The notes: generated from the sequence alone by a model not told the origin. A stretch of DNA of 64,000 bases from Oenanthe sinensis (GCA_028671895.1 JAPMAC010000207.1:2480001-2544000), one strand, 5' to 3'. Shown: positions 9,630-22,210, counted from the first letter of the stretch. Translations and numbers: made by a program.

Positions 9630-11830
9630 AACTGTTGTTACCACTGTTGAAAGTAATATCTCTAACCCATCTGGACTCAATTGAAGTTGAGTACCAAGAA
9701 GCTTAATCATTTATGATTGCAGAGTATGAAACAAAAGTCAAAAGTTATGTGATTTCGTGACATTTATTGTTCGAGGCATATTACTAGCATTGAAGCTCTA
9801 CTATTACAGTTGATTGAGAAAGCCTACCCAACGGTAACCTTTGGAGATGACAACAAAGGATGTACAAGGGACTTGGCTATCATGAGTTTGGAATTGTCAT
9901 CACTGGAAATATCTTTCTTGTCGACGGACTTAAGCACTAATCACTATCTATAGGGCACTAGAGAATTCTTTATTAAGGGTTTTCTGGAAAAGCATTGAAA
10001 TAGAAAAGTGTTTGATTTCAAGCAAGAAAGATGGAAGATCACTCAACTGAGAGTGAATTGGTGATGTTCGTGCATTCAACAGATAATATATCACATATGG
10101 TGATTAATCACATCAAGCAGATCAAGTTGGAAGCAAAGGTACTTTAAAGTTGAAGCGAGTAACACAACATGCTTCTTTATTCAACAAGATCGTGAAAAGA
10201 CATCATATGATTAATGGCCAACCAGAAGCAAACACTGAAGCTCTTTTGTGTGTTTGGAGGAAATTGATATTTATTGAAGATTTATATGAGCATCTTGGCA
10301 AGTTTGAAATTAAGGCTCATGGAACAATTGTCCTCGGCTACTCATTGAAGTTGAAAGCTTTCAAAGTAAGATGTGATGTAAAATCAGAAGGTGATTGAAA
10401 GTCTGAGTGTGTCGTCCTATTACACCAAGCTCCCGAGCATTAAAATAAAAGTTTATTCTGAATCTGTGAAGCTTGACATCTTGTCAGAGTCATATTCAGA
10501 TATTGATGATGAAACTGAGGTTGCAGAAGGAATCAATGTTAATGATGATGATTCAGATCCTAGTAGTGGAAATGGGAGTGAATCTACACAACTCATGGAC
10601 TTTAACAGAATCCACTCAACAAGGTGAAGGATCTTCAACACATCCTAGCAGCAACTCAGGGGGAGCAAATAAAAGAAGGATCTACTAGTCATACTCAACA
10701 CAATGAAGATCAAAGGAATACATTAAGAACATATCTGCCAAGACAAAGGGTTTGGAGTCTAATTCATTCCTAGAGTCTAGTTCTTAGTGATCCGGATACT
10801 AGAGTAAAGACTAGAAGTGCTATGCAAAGTAAATGGTTACTCTTCGGGAAAGAACAATTGTTAAACAGTTGGAATCCTAAAGAAGATTGAAGAAGCACTG
10901 ATTGATCCAGATTGAGTGATTGCAATGCAAGATGATCTCAATCAGTTCGAAGGCAGAATCTACTGAATCTGGAACCCAGACCACAAGACAAAGTTGTAAT
11001 TGGTACTGTAAGGGTTTTCAGAGACTGGATGAAATTTGGCATTGTTATGAGGGACAAAGCCAAACTGGTTGCTACAGAAGGTATCGACGATGATGGAAAC
11101 AGAATCTTCGGGACTTTCAAGATCTAACTAAAGCACCAGAGACGAGACTTGATAATATTAGGGATGAACAAGTTGATATACAACAACTCCTGGACTTTGA
11201 AGTTTCATATCCACTAGAATTTGTATATCATTCTCTTCACAAAGCTCTCTATGACGGAGGTAAGAGATCAAGCAATCGTCAAGGACATAGTATGACACTC
11301 TAACTGATAATTACTTGAATATGATTTTATATTAGAGTCGTTATACACATATCTCTCTAGAATACAAGGCACACACACATAATGTAATATTAGTGCAAGT
11401 ATACCATGATTATATTATATGTGGGTCTACTGCATAAAGACCATATATTTTATTCTCTATATGCCTATGTGTAAGTTTCCACGTGGATACTAGAGAATCT
11501 AATCTAATAGCTAAGATATGAATTGTTAGATATCTTAAGGGATTACCAATTCTAAGAATCAGGTACCCTAAAGATACTAGGTTTAACCTAATCGGCTATA
11601 TAGATATAGATAATGCAGGTTGAAAGAAAGACAGAGAGGTAATTACCAGAAGCTGTCAAACTCCATAAACTCTGCTGAATAATCTCTTTACCACTCACGG
11701 AACAAGCGCATGGACACCAGGTATTATTTATATCGAGAGTAGTCCTTAGTAGAATAACTTGCAGATATTTGTTAAACAGCTTGATAAATTCATTTTGTCT
11801 AAGTTGGTTAGTAAAGATGAGATATTATTT
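9630..11830 (+). pseudogene. pol: Decayed Copia pol: protease, integrase, RT and RNase H remnants
   Basis: Short translated pieces follow Copia pol order across many frameshifts and stops. CSRHITSIEALL then VTFGDDNKGCTR (about 9770-9870) is the gag-pre-integrase/protease boundary. MFVHSTDNISHMVINHIKQ (about 10060-10120) is integrase core. HLGKFEIKAHGTIVLGYS (about 10290-10345) is the integrase C-terminal segment. SDPDTRVKTRSAM (about 10785-10825), IAMQDDLNQFE and VRVFRDWMKFGIVMRDKAK (10920-11070) mark the RT N-terminal region. A YPKDTRFNLIGYIDIDNAG-like segment (about 11565-11625) and LQIFVKQLDKFILSKLV (11760-11810) mark the RNase H end. The RT catalytic YVDD region is missing. No active enzyme can be made. 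Confidence 0.8.
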
Positions 11831-13551
11831 ATGTGCATATTTATTGGAAATCTCATCTGTAAGGAATTCTTAAATGAGTTCACAAGTATTAAATTTTCCA
11901 TATTTAAAAGACTTGTGAATTTATCTGAAATCCAGAACCTCGTGCTTATTGCTACTACTTTAATTATCATGTTTACAATGTAATATGCATATGTGGTAAT
12001 TAGGTATTCTAGCATAAGTTTGTATATTATCTTAATTGATTTAAATTATGATGTAAGACAATTCAATGTCATATCAGTCTCATAATTTGAATGATTTAAA
12101 TAATATGCAGCATAATTATTTGTATGTTAAATATTTTATGAGTATCAGTTAATGATATCTTGCTTAATTATTTTGATATTTTTCTCTGATATTTTTAAAT
12201 ATTCTGTTACAAATAATTGTGACACTTTTAATATTAGTGACATTATTTAGAATTTCTGATCTAAATAATCAATGCTTATTTCAAAAACACTAATATTGGA
12301 TTAACGGAAGTATTTTCTGAGTTATGTGTATATAAAATTCTTAATATTTTATATACTTAGAAATATTTCCAAAATTGTTTTTACTTCGAGGTATCAACCA
12401 TTTGTAAAATGATTTGTTTTCAAACACTTGTTTCAATATTTGTTGCACATTGATTCAAAGTACCTAAACAGTGGTTGTTGCTTTGAAGACCTTATACTGT
12501 GTTGCTAAGAATACATCCACCCTATTGTCATGAAATTTTCTATTTTAAGTTAGGGATAATATCAGGTGGACGAAAATGATGAAAATCATAATTGCATTAT
12601 GAGTCGGAATATCATAGTCCTCTATCTGATAAGGATGGTTTGCAAAACTGTTTTCAAATAGTACAGTATTAAGGTATAAAGGAAAAGAGTCATTTTATCG
12701 AGATATAATTTGGTAAGAGAGTTGAATTTCTTCTTTGGTATAAACTCCCGCGTTTTATCATGGGAAGTTTGCCTTATAGGAAATTCATAAAGGATAGAAA
12801 CTTTCTTCTCTGATACAACTTTCCCGCGTTTTATTATGGGATATGTATCTTAAAGGAAATTTCGTATCTTGCTTTTAATTGATAAATCTTTAGTTCCGAC
12901 AAAACTCTTTTATTGAAAGTGCTTTAATGCAATCTATTACCATTCCTTATTATATTTTTCCTTCTCTTTGGGATGAAAAATATGTTTTAGAATGTTAAGA
13001 TGATTATCTTTTTATCTCGATTGGTTCTTTCCAGTTAGACCCTAGTGGCTTTTGAAACTGGCCAAGAGGTTGAAAACCCATCAATCTCTTACCCAGGCCA
13101 TAATACTAAACACCAATTCATCCACTTCCATATATTAACCCTTGGAGATATAAGGAACTCATGTAAGTTAGAGGTTGATAAGGGAGAAACTGCACTTGAT
13201 GCAGCAAATAAGGATGATGTCGGAAGTGCACCCACAGCTCTACCTCCAGAGAAGAAAAGGAGTATATAACTAAGGTAACTGTAAGCTCATCTGCATTTTC
13301 TCAAAAGGATGCAGAGCTGAAAAAGCAATAAAACTGTCTCTGGAATCATTCTCTCTACAGGATGAATCCATTGAAATTCGCTCGTCAGCTAGAGCACTTT
13401 GTAATGAGTCAAGCACACCACCGGCACTCACGCTGATGGTAAGCCTAAATAGATAAATTCTAGGAACACATTGCAAGGCGTGCACAGTGAGAGGTACATG
13501 CAACATTTTTAGTTTTGTACAGTTTTATTTAATTGGCATTCATACTGTAAA

Positions 13552-13599
<48 letters not shown>

Positions 13600-16359
13600 C
13601 CTTAAAGAGAATTGAATTTCTTCTTTGGTACAAATTCCCGCATTTTATTATGGGAAATTTGTCTTATAGGAAATTCATAAGTGATAGAAATTTTCTTCTC
13701 AGATACAATTTTCCCGCGTTTTATTAAGGGACATGTATCTTAAAGAAAATTTCGTATCATGCTCTTAGATAATATTTTTTTCAACAATTGGTATCAACGA
13801 TTGGCATATTTATTTTTCCTATAAAATTGGCATATTTTTTCTTTATAGTGTTTTATTATTTCATGTTATTTTTAAAATTTATTTTTGTCTACGAGAAATT
13901 GTTCTAAGAATCATAAGTATTAAATGTCAATATTTAAAGGACTTGTGAATTTCTTTACATTTACTTTCTCGAGCTTACATATATCACTAATAATTGTTAT
14001 GAGTATAATTGTCATATGCGTGAGTAACAATTATTAGATATAGTGTATGAAGTTAAATGCTAATTTTCATTCCTATGATTATTTAGTATTTAGAAAGAGT
14101 ATTTTATCTTATTAAAATTATGAATTGAAGCAATTCATCGTTTATTAGTTTCATAGTTTTAATGCGATGAGATATTAGGAGCATAATTTCTTGCTTTTTG
14201 AAATTATTATTAATTATCATATTTTGATAATTTGTTATTATTTCATTGCAATTAGTTATGATTTTTGTTGTTAGTGATAATATATATATTGTTTACCTGA
14301 AAGTCACTAATAATAAAAGCATATCTGTGTCCTGCCGAACAAGAGCAATCGACTCGAGGTAAAAGCAGGTAATCTCGATCTTGATATATTCTATAATCAA
14401 TTGATATAGAAAAATATATATACAATTGATATATTGAGCCCTCAGTGACTATAGGACAAGATCAAGGGATTGAAAACATACAATCTCTAACACAGATCAT
14501 AGAACCAAACACTCAAACAGATACAACTTCATCTACTAAACCCCTGAAAAGAAAAGTTTATCAACTACAGAGGGTGAGAGAGTAAGTGCCTCTAGTGCAC
14601 TAGAAAAGAGAAGTATCTATGAGTGTTCCAGCAGCTCTGCCTCTAGTTAGAATGTAATTGAAACCAAGGCAACTGCTAACTAATTTATATCCTCTCAAAA
14701 GGGTATAGATTTGCAAATGGCAAAACTGATACTAGGTTCATCATTTTAACATGATGAGTCTATTGAATTCGGCCTGTCAGCCAAGGCCATTTGTAAAGAG
14801 TCAACTTCATCTAGACACTCTCAAACACTGCAAACCATAAATGTATATATTCAAATGCACTGTAAGGATTGTTACATACTAAGGATGAATTGACGGAAGC
14901 AATTATTCTAAACTTCCATATCAAGGAAGGAAGGATGATTGATGATTCTGACTGAATCAACATGCCTTCACAGGCGTTAGGAGGAAACTTGGATCATTTG
15001 CTAAATTATAGATCCATGTCTCCCTCCCCAGATGGAACATATCTGGATTCCTAACGGAACAGATCATCTTAGATGATCAGCAACTCATTGAATCTATTCC
15101 TGAAGCAATTTAATTTTCAAAGTCAAATATTTTAATAGATTCAATTGAGGACGGGGATTTACGAAACCCCATTGCACCACCAGTGACCTCTCTTGAAGGG
15201 GCTATGGTGATCTTTCTTGCAGGTACAAACGATTGTGTCATCCGTACTGAGAGAGAGAAATAGTGTTGTGAGGAAAGAGTGAAACACAAGTGAGAAAGAG
15301 TGAAAATATATATTCTATGAGTGAAACACTTAGAGAGTATATGAGCGAAACACTTGTCAGAAACACAAAGGAAAATCACACACTAGCACAATTACCAAAT
15401 CCCATTCCCAATTATCTGTTACAGATTTATAATGTTACTCAACTAAGGGGGATGAAATTTCTTCTATTAATAAGGATTCTGAAGAGGATTACTCAACTAA
15501 GGGGGAGAAGTGTTGAACAGTTCGAACTGTTGAACAAGATCCAAAAAGGGAGAAGTAGATCCAAAAAGGGAAAAGTGTTGAACAAGATCCAAATGGGAGA
15601 ATTGTTTAACAAAGACTTTTACTAGAAGAGGATTACTCAATTGTTGAAAAGGGGGTATATAACAATATGCTTGGATTGGATCCATTTGATTTTAGAAAAT
15701 TCTTGTATATAGGATTAACTGGATTTTCGAAAATGCATAACATGTCATAGTTTGCATTTTTTATATCTGCGATGGTTTAATGCTGTATGTATGCCATGTC
15801 TGTTGTTACCTCTATTAAATTGGTTGGATAATTCACGTAAGGGAAGAATGAATTCACCTTGGGAGAGAAGTGAAGATAGAAGTTGGAGAAATAGAGGAGA
15901 AGTGGTAATAAGAAGAGAACAAGACTTCATCCCTGCCATCCTAAGGGGGAGTAGTGATGAGTCTGAGAAATGAAGATAATACTACTTGTATAATATGTTC
16001 AGTGCTAGAGGAACAAACATCTTTCATTTCAGTTTCTCAAGAAATCTGGAAATGCAGAATCTGATCCAGAGAAACCAGCAACTGAGGATCTACCAATGAC
16101 ACCTGATCTCTAGAAGAAGGTGAAGTTGATACTTCTGAAGCTGGTAATGATAGGTAAGTCAAGATAGAACTTTGTTAAATATGTTCAGTCTAGAGGAACA
16201 TCTATCTTATATTTATCTTTCATAATTGAAATCTGGAAATGTATTATATGATCCAGAAAACAATTTATTATTTACAGTTCTTAAATGTTGTATTTATTTT
16301 CTTAGTTGTTAGTTGAGTTATCCTCTAGAAATTTGTGTGTTAAATGTTTAACAACAAAT
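11831..16359 (+). other. Post-pol region of element A with decayed env-like coding traces and internal duplications
   Basis: No long frame survives. 11880-12180 and 13900-14170 share a diverged segment; 12720-12880 and 13604-13765 share a better conserved segment containing CCCGCGTTTTAT. The ORF at 13045-13269 (GQEVENPSISYPGHN) resembles the shifted translation at 14445-14560 (GQDQGIENIQSLTQI), suggesting a duplicated coding module. At 15170-15240 the + strand reads PVTSLEGAMV and AGTNDCVIRTE, a protein-like stretch. 15500-15600 holds three short direct repeats (GTTGAACAAGATCCAAA). The layout suggests an eroded extra ORF between pol and the 3' LTR. A TA microsatellite lies at about 13553-13593. 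Confidence 0.45.
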
Positions 16360-16369
16360 AGGGGGAGAT
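16360..16369 (+). other. Polypurine tract of element A
   Basis: AGGGGGAGAT directly precedes the right LTR start TGAAAGTC at 16370. This is the usual second-strand priming site and it fixes the + orientation. Confidence 0.8.
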
Positions 16370-18125
16370 TGAAAGTCATATTACTAATCCTATTTGTAAT
16401 AAATAGATGACAACTCAACTCAGATAAGAAAGCGAAGTAAATAATAAATATTGAATATAGAGGAAGAACAAAAGAAGCCATGACAGGACAAGACAAGACA
16501 CAAAGACCACTACAGCAGAAATGAGAATCAACATTGTAGTTAGTCATCCGTGAACCAGACCAGTGCACAGGGTGTCAACAATGTCAGTGAAGATTCGTCA
16601 TCAAAAAGTTCAAGTGGTTAAAAATGTTATTGTTGAAGAACAGAAGAGTCTTATCTACATCAACAATAGTCAAGCCTTTAATTTAATTCTCTGTTAATTA
16701 ATTAAATTAATTAGTTAATTTAATTAGTAAATTGATTCACTTAGAATTAATTTATTTCTTAAATTAATTAAAGGATTAATTAATTTAGAATTATTTTAGA
16801 ATGACAGAAGACAGAAGCTGGAAGCTCAAAGAGATACAGAAACGGCCAAACATGCCTGACAGTACTGACTTGAAGAAAAGACAGAAAAAGAAATGACATA
16901 GAAGAAATGCAGAGTCATATATTCTTAAAGATGGAACCCCGGTTGGAATTGATTTATCATTCCCAAGTGGAAAGGAGTTCGGTTCCAGACCATCAGAAGA
17001 CCGCAGCTTAGAGCGTAAGGATTTATTTAATTAATAAATATTTTATTTATTTAGTAAATTATATTTATAAATATCTAAATAATATTAGATATTTATTTTA
17101 TAATTTATGAATTAAATTTATTATTTATTAATCAAAGATTATAAGCTGTGCGGGTCGAAAAACATTTCTACAGAGACTGTCTATAATAAGACAAAATAGG
17201 CCCCTTATTTGTTCAATTTGAAAGGGCAGGTGTTTTATGTTTTGAAAGCATCCAATGAAAGGCTGACACATGTCCATTCAAGTGGGAAAGAAATGAAAAA
17301 GGCAGTGAATTCATATGTCATACCGAGAACAATTCAAAATGTCATGCCGAGAAAAGAAAAGTCATACCGAGAACAATTTCAAAAGTCATACCGATTTTAT
17401 TTAATTAAAAAGTCATACCGACCTTTTTAATTAATTAAAATAAGTCATACCGAGCTTCTACCGACCTAAAGTCATACCAGAATAAGTCATACCGAATTTT
17501 CTGTGTTCAAAAGGTCATGCTGGACTTATTTTTTATTTAATTAAAAAGTCATACCGATTTTTTAATTAATAAATAAGTCATACCGACCACACAGAAGTCT
17601 TACCCAGTTTTTTAAATGTCATACAAGTGTTAAATAAGTCATACAAGACTTATTTTCATTAAATTAAGTCATATTGATAAAGGTCATGCTGAGCATTTTC
17701 AACCTCTATAAATATGAGGCATTTGCTTCATAATTCAGAAGTAGAAAAATCAGTTCAAATTCAGAATTTGTCTGCATTGTAATATTCACAGACTTTCTGT
17801 GCTGGTTTGATTTTAATTCCTAAAGTAGAACAATTCATGTCAAATTTGTTCTAGGAATTAAAGTTTATTCTACCGGATATTGTAACACCCTTTCAAGTTT
17901 TAATATACGTATTTAACTTGAATCTTGTTTACTTACTTGCTAATTTCTATATCTTAAATGTTTTATCGTGAAAATAGAAAGCTAGTAAGTCAGCCTCCCA
18001 AACACTACAAATACTCGAACCCTCAGCTTTAGCAATAATTTAATTCCGCAAATTCTGAAAAGAATTTTAAATTGTTGTCAGTATCGCATTCAACCCCCCT
18101 TCTACGATACTTCCGGGACCCAACA
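16370..18125 (+). repeat. Right LTR of element A
   Basis: Near-identical to 6194-7950, with the same TGAAAGTC start, the GTCATACCGA word array (about 17310-17680), TATA-like sequence (about 17705) and GGGACCCAACA end. It is followed by ATTTT and the continuation of the interrupted solo LTR. Confidence 0.85.
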
Positions 18126-19420
18126 ATTTTATTTGTGTTTTAAGAAGAAGACCCCATTGAATGAGTGGCTCCACTTCTTATCTGTGTAGACTTTAAATCA
18201 ATAAAGTAGGCTGCTGTAATTTGATTGACTGGGAGTTAAGTGGGGTAAAGTAATATTTTGTTGCGCCCTATACATGTAATGCATAGGGGAGGCGCAACAT
18301 AAAAATGTAGTATCATTTTAACGAAGTTAAGTGGTCCCACTTATGTTGCGCTAGAGACTTTTATTGCGCTCAGAAACTTTGTTGCGCCTTTAAAGTTATG
18401 TTGCGCCAAAGAAGTGTTGTTGCGCTTCATATTCATTTACATGGTCAAAGTGCAATTTGATCACTGCACTTTGACCCTCTTTTCATTACTTGACTGAAGT
18501 TCAACAACTTCCATTTCTTGTACCAAAGTCTTGTCACATTACACCCTGTATCCTGAGCTGTTTCCATTCTTCGAATGTGCTTCAGAAACTTTCAATTTTC
18601 GTACCAAGGTTATGACACTTTGCACCCTGCACCCTTTACCCTTTGAGCTGTTTAGCTGTTTGGTTGTAGCCTCTATAAATCACTTTTTGTACCTTAATAA
18701 ATAACCGTTCTTTCTAAGTACGTTCTTCAACTTAACAATTCTTTTATGGTTAATACTCAGATTCCTTTCACAAACTGCTGACACCTAATGCAACTAGTCT
18801 GGTTCACAGACGACTAACTTTGATCCAGGTCTTCGTATTATAGCCTTACGTACATTGTTAAGTTTGCAGCAACTTCATTGCTTCGAACACTGACTGTCAA
18901 TAAACATAGTATTTTCACTAGAATATTTTATGGTACTTAGACAACGTCTCCATTACTATCACAATCTTGAATACTTCATTCTTTGTTCTTCACTAACTCT
19001 TGAACATATAATTGAACTTCTTTCAGTGAGTATAGTTTCAAGACTGCAGCTGTCTTCTTTAACCTTTGTCTTTACCTTGTCTTCAATCCTTCTAGATTCC
19101 TATGCTTCGAACACTGTCTATCTTCAATCAATGCCTTTACACTGAAATCTTCTAGTGGCACTTCTATACTGAATCTTCAACACTTCTGAAACCCTGAAAG
19201 TCTTCAACCATTATTCTTCACTGAGGCATGAACATATTAATGTACTTCTCTCAATGACCTGTAGTAGACAACAAAACTTCTTCGAATGTCTTGATTCACT
19301 GTATCTGCCTTGTCTTCATTTCTTCTTGATTTCTGTGTAGGCGTAGTATTATTTACTTGTCCTGTTCTTGTGTTGAGTTATCACGATTACTATTCATACG
19401 ACTTCGTAATCTCACCAACA
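18126..19420 (-). repeat. Solo LTR of a Copia element, right part (minus orientation)
   Basis: Continues the LTR broken at 6193. On the minus strand it starts at 19420 (TGTTGGTGAGATTACG). It contains the block GTCTGGTTCACAGACGACTAAC near 18800, shared in reverse orientation with element A LTRs (about 16550) and in the same orientation with the LTR piece at 56877. The first 333 bp carry the TTGTTGCGCC word array and are duplicated at 7951-8283. The small ORFs over 18930-19145 and 19310-19420 are not meaningful. GAGCA follows at 19421-19425. Confidence 0.65.
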
Positions 19421-19425
19421 GAGCA
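19421..19425. other. Right target-site duplication (GAGCA) of the solo LTR
   Basis: Matches 5668-5672; see the solo LTR entries. It marks where the split env-like frame resumes. Confidence 0.75.
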
Positions 19426-20487
19426 AAGTAAGGGAGATTTGAGATTCCTGGATGAGATCCTGATGAAAGAAAAAAGAGAAGAGAGTGAGAGAGAAAAGAA
19501 AAGAGATAAATATTTATCCCCAATCTATAAAGCTTCATCTTCTAAAACTGAGGATTTTGTAGCAGAACTCACCCAGGATTTGGGTTTGGAGTTAGGGGAG
19601 ATGGAAATATTGGAGTCCCTGCAGGAGTTGTAGATGCCCTCATGATAGAGGATGATGAGATAGATGTCAATCTAAATGCTAACACTTTTCAACATGAAGA
19701 TCCTCATTATCAGCATTTGGCAGCAGTCACAAATCAAGAGACTGGGCAAATTTTGGGATTAGTGCAGACTGAGGAGGAGTTCAGGAGTGGGAAGTTACCT
19801 CTATCAAGAATGCATGATGATGTCTCTCATATGAATCTTGAGGAATTTGAGTCTGAAGGTGAGGATGACACATTGGAGCCTTTAATGAGAGATGATGAAG
19901 CCACTCCAACAGACAATGAGAAGGAAATTATGACTCAGTACAGAAGGTCCATGGCTGAAGTGAATATAGAGGACCCTGTTCAAAGGAGAATATTGAACTT
20001 CTACAGAGATAATCTCAAAGTTCAAAAGCGTCAAGTCACAAGCACCAATAATGAATTGAGACAGGTCAAGTATGACGTTGAGAGTGCCAAGACTCACTTT
20101 GATTCAACAATGGATTCCAGACTTGGTTTCACTCTCATGGGCAGAATCAAGCAAAGACTTAACACAGAGTATACAACCAAGGATAAGATTGTAGAGTTGG
20201 AAAAGAGAGTTACTGCTATGGAACTCAGCATGAATCAGATTCTAGCCAACCAGGTTACATAGGTCAAGCTTCTAAGCAGATTATTAGACACAAATAGGAA
20301 TGTCAAGGAAAGATGCATTGATATTTGTAAGGAAATCAGAAAATTGCCAAACCTAGAGCTGAATTGCTTGGCAAGTCAATTGGACTATAGTATTGAAGAT
20401 GAGAAGATACTAAAGGGATCATTGTTTAGACAAATGGAGGAGAATGAGAAAAGAGAGATGGTTGAATCTAGCAAGAGGAAGAGATGA
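19426..20487 (+). pseudogene. Right half of the env-like ORF of element E0, coiled-coil C-terminus
   Basis: The frame that ends at 5672 continues here. The first piece runs to a stop at 19631 (LRFLDEILMKEKREESEREKK, highly charged). A one-base shift leads into 19642-20262 (206 aa), ended by a TAG at 20260; the same frame then stays open to a TGA at 20485. The protein is acidic at first (DDEIDVNLNANT, EGEDDTLEPLMRDDE) and then forms heptad-like helices typical of the coiled-coil end of Sirevirus env-like proteins. There is no evident transmembrane segment or signal peptide, so a viral-type envelope function is not supported. A polypurine tract lies 170 bp downstream. Confidence 0.65.
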
Positions 20488-20660
20488 AACTAGACAAGTC
20501 AAGACCAACAAAATTCTTCTCAGAAATCACATGATACTAGTACCTATAGTCTCATGTTTCTTTATTTTTTTATGTCAATTTATGATTCTCAATGCATTGA
20601 TAAATGTTTAGGGTTTTTGTTATCAACCTAGATTTATGATTATTATTCATATTCATAAAT

Positions 20661-20669
20661 AGGGGGAGA
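20661..20669 (+). other. Polypurine tract of element E0
   Basis: AGGGGGAGA followed by T and then the LTR start TGTTAGGAATC at 20671. Same motif and spacing as at 16360. Confidence 0.75.
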
Positions 20670-20670
20670 T

Positions 20671-21290
20671 TGTTAGGAATCATATTGTATGATGATAACA
20701 AATTACCTAGAATTGTAATTTTGATCTTAATTTTGTAACTAATCAATGGATATGTGATCTATAAATATCCATTGACTAGGGAACCATTTATCAGTTGAAA
20801 TTATTGTCAATCAACTGATAAAAGGGATTGTAACAGTGATTTAGAATTCATTTTATTATCAACTGATTATAATATATTGATGGATGTTATCATCTAATTA
20901 ACTGATGTTTATTGACTTCGATTGATAGCTCATCAATGGATGTGAAAAATGGCTGGCAAAAATATAAATATTCTAAGTCAGAATTCTCTTAAATGAAGTG
21001 ATCAACGGATAAAAGATTCAATGGATATGGATGATTAACCGATGGATAAAAGGTCAACAAAAGTCAAATCAATGGATCTCCATCAACGAATAAAAGCATC
21101 AAGGTAATCAACGGATAAAAGACAATCAATGGATAAGAGAATCGATGGATATTGAAGAAACTTAATAATTTATCGTCTCCTTAGCTTGTTCGCGCCAATC
21201 TTCGCTCAAATTTGTTCAAATTTGTTACTGAAACGTTGCAAATCATAAAAATCAGCTTCTATTCTAACAAAACATGTATATTATAGTGAT
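20671..21290 (+). repeat. 3' LTR start of element E0 (right end not determined)
   Basis: Starts TGTTAGGAATCATATTG just after the polypurine tract. From 20745 to 21160 the words CAATGGATA, CAACGGATA and CGATGGATA (and reverse complement) recur about eleven times. The 3' end is not identifiable; the sequence passes into MITE-like material by about 21470. The given end is approximate. Confidence 0.55.
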
Positions 21291-21466
21291 TTTAAATACC
21301 GCATGTCGAAGAAGATGAAGTGCATATAACCATTATGAGTCATGTTTATCGTGTGCATCGAATGTGTTTTTGTTTTTTGTTTTTCAATTTTAAAAAGCCG
21401 GGTTTTAGATTGTTTCCGTGCCTGGTATTGTGTTTTATTGGGCTGGGTTTTCTATTTTTATTAGGA

Positions 21467-21519
21467 GGGACTCTTATTTTCTATTTCTCACTTAACTTAT
21501 TTTATATTTTAGTAAGACT

Positions 21520-21520
<1 letters not shown>
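21467..21520 (-). mobile_element. Terminal fragment of a MITE-like element
   Basis: CTCTTATTTTCTATTTCTCA and the following AGTAAGACTC match the ends of the two elements at 21557-22210 and 23908-24856. Only one end is recognisable here. It abuts a TA microsatellite (21521-21557). Confidence 0.5.

Positions 21521-21557
<37 letters not shown>
21521..21557. repeat. TA microsatellite
   Basis: About 18 TA units between two MITE-like ends. Confidence 0.9.
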
Positions 21558-21560
<3 letters not shown>

Positions 21561-22210
21561 CAAGTAATCAAATAGAAAATAACTTAGAATAGAAAATAGA
21601 AAATAAGATCTACACCACATATTCAATCTAATCTAATGGCAAGGGGGAACATCCACACACAAATCAAATACACCATCATACACCTAATCCCACATAATCC
21701 CTCCGTTTTTAATTTGATTTTCCCGTTAATTAGTGAAGTTTTTTTCAAATCTAACTTCACCACATTTTTCTCCATCTCCCAACAATCAGTTTGCATACCA
21801 TATGTGATATATTCCGGTGACTTTTATTTTTTCGGCGATTTCCATTATTTTTTGTGAACCCAGGATATACAAATTAGTGATTTCTATAATACAAATTAGT
21901 GGTTTCTGTAATATAATTTAGTGATTGAAGTTTGAATCTGATAAGTGACGAATTTATTTTAATTATAAATTATATTTGCCGAAATATAGCACATATGGTA
22001 TGAAAACTGATCGTTGGGAGATGAAAAAAAATGTGGTAAAGTTAGATTTGAAAAAAACTTTGCCAATTGACGGGAAAAATCAAATTAAAAACGGAGGAGA
22101 ATAGATGGGATTGTGTGTGTGAGGGTGTATATAATTTGTGTGTGGGTGCGGCAGGTATAATGATATGGTTTTCTATTTCTCATTTAAGCTATTTTCTATT
22201 TGAGTGGGAC
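21557..22210 (+). mobile_element. Foldback MITE-like element with long inverted arms
   Basis: The left end (CAAATAGAAAATAACTTAGA) and right end (AGCTATTTTCTATTTGAG) are inverted copies. Complementarity extends far inward: CTCCGTTTTTAATTTGATTT at about 21700 pairs with AAATCAAATTAAAAACGGAG near 22077, and ATACCATATGTG at about 21797 with CACATATGGTAT near 21990. The arms are about 275 bp around a loop of roughly 120 bp. It has no coding capacity and is flanked by TA/TC microsatellites. The superfamily is uncertain. Confidence 0.65.

Larger units (their letters stand above)
6194..18125 (+). mobile_element. Copia/Sirevirus-like LTR retrotransposon (element A), decayed interior
   Basis: Two near-identical LTRs (6194-7950 and 16370-18125) in direct orientation enclose about 8.4 kb. 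A polypurine tract AGGGGGAGA lies right before the right LTR. Interior order on the + strand is: duplicated flank (7951-8283), unrecognised AT-rich sequence, gag/protease spacer, integrase, RT, RNase H remnants (about 9630-11830), then a long decayed post-pol region. This order (pol, extra region, polypurine tract, LTR) fits a Sirevirus. No primer-binding site is visible after the left LTR and no gag domain is recognisable, so the copy is non-autonomous. It inserted into an older solo LTR. Confidence 0.75.

Noticed and set aside
19310..19420. N-terminal part of the 19310-19633 ORF
   Set aside because: Lies inside the inserted solo LTR; the coding sequence of the env-like ORF resumes only after the GAGCA duplication.
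21320..21559. ORF with Ile-Tyr tail, and the similar ORF at 23708-23920
   Set aside because: Translation of TA microsatellites.
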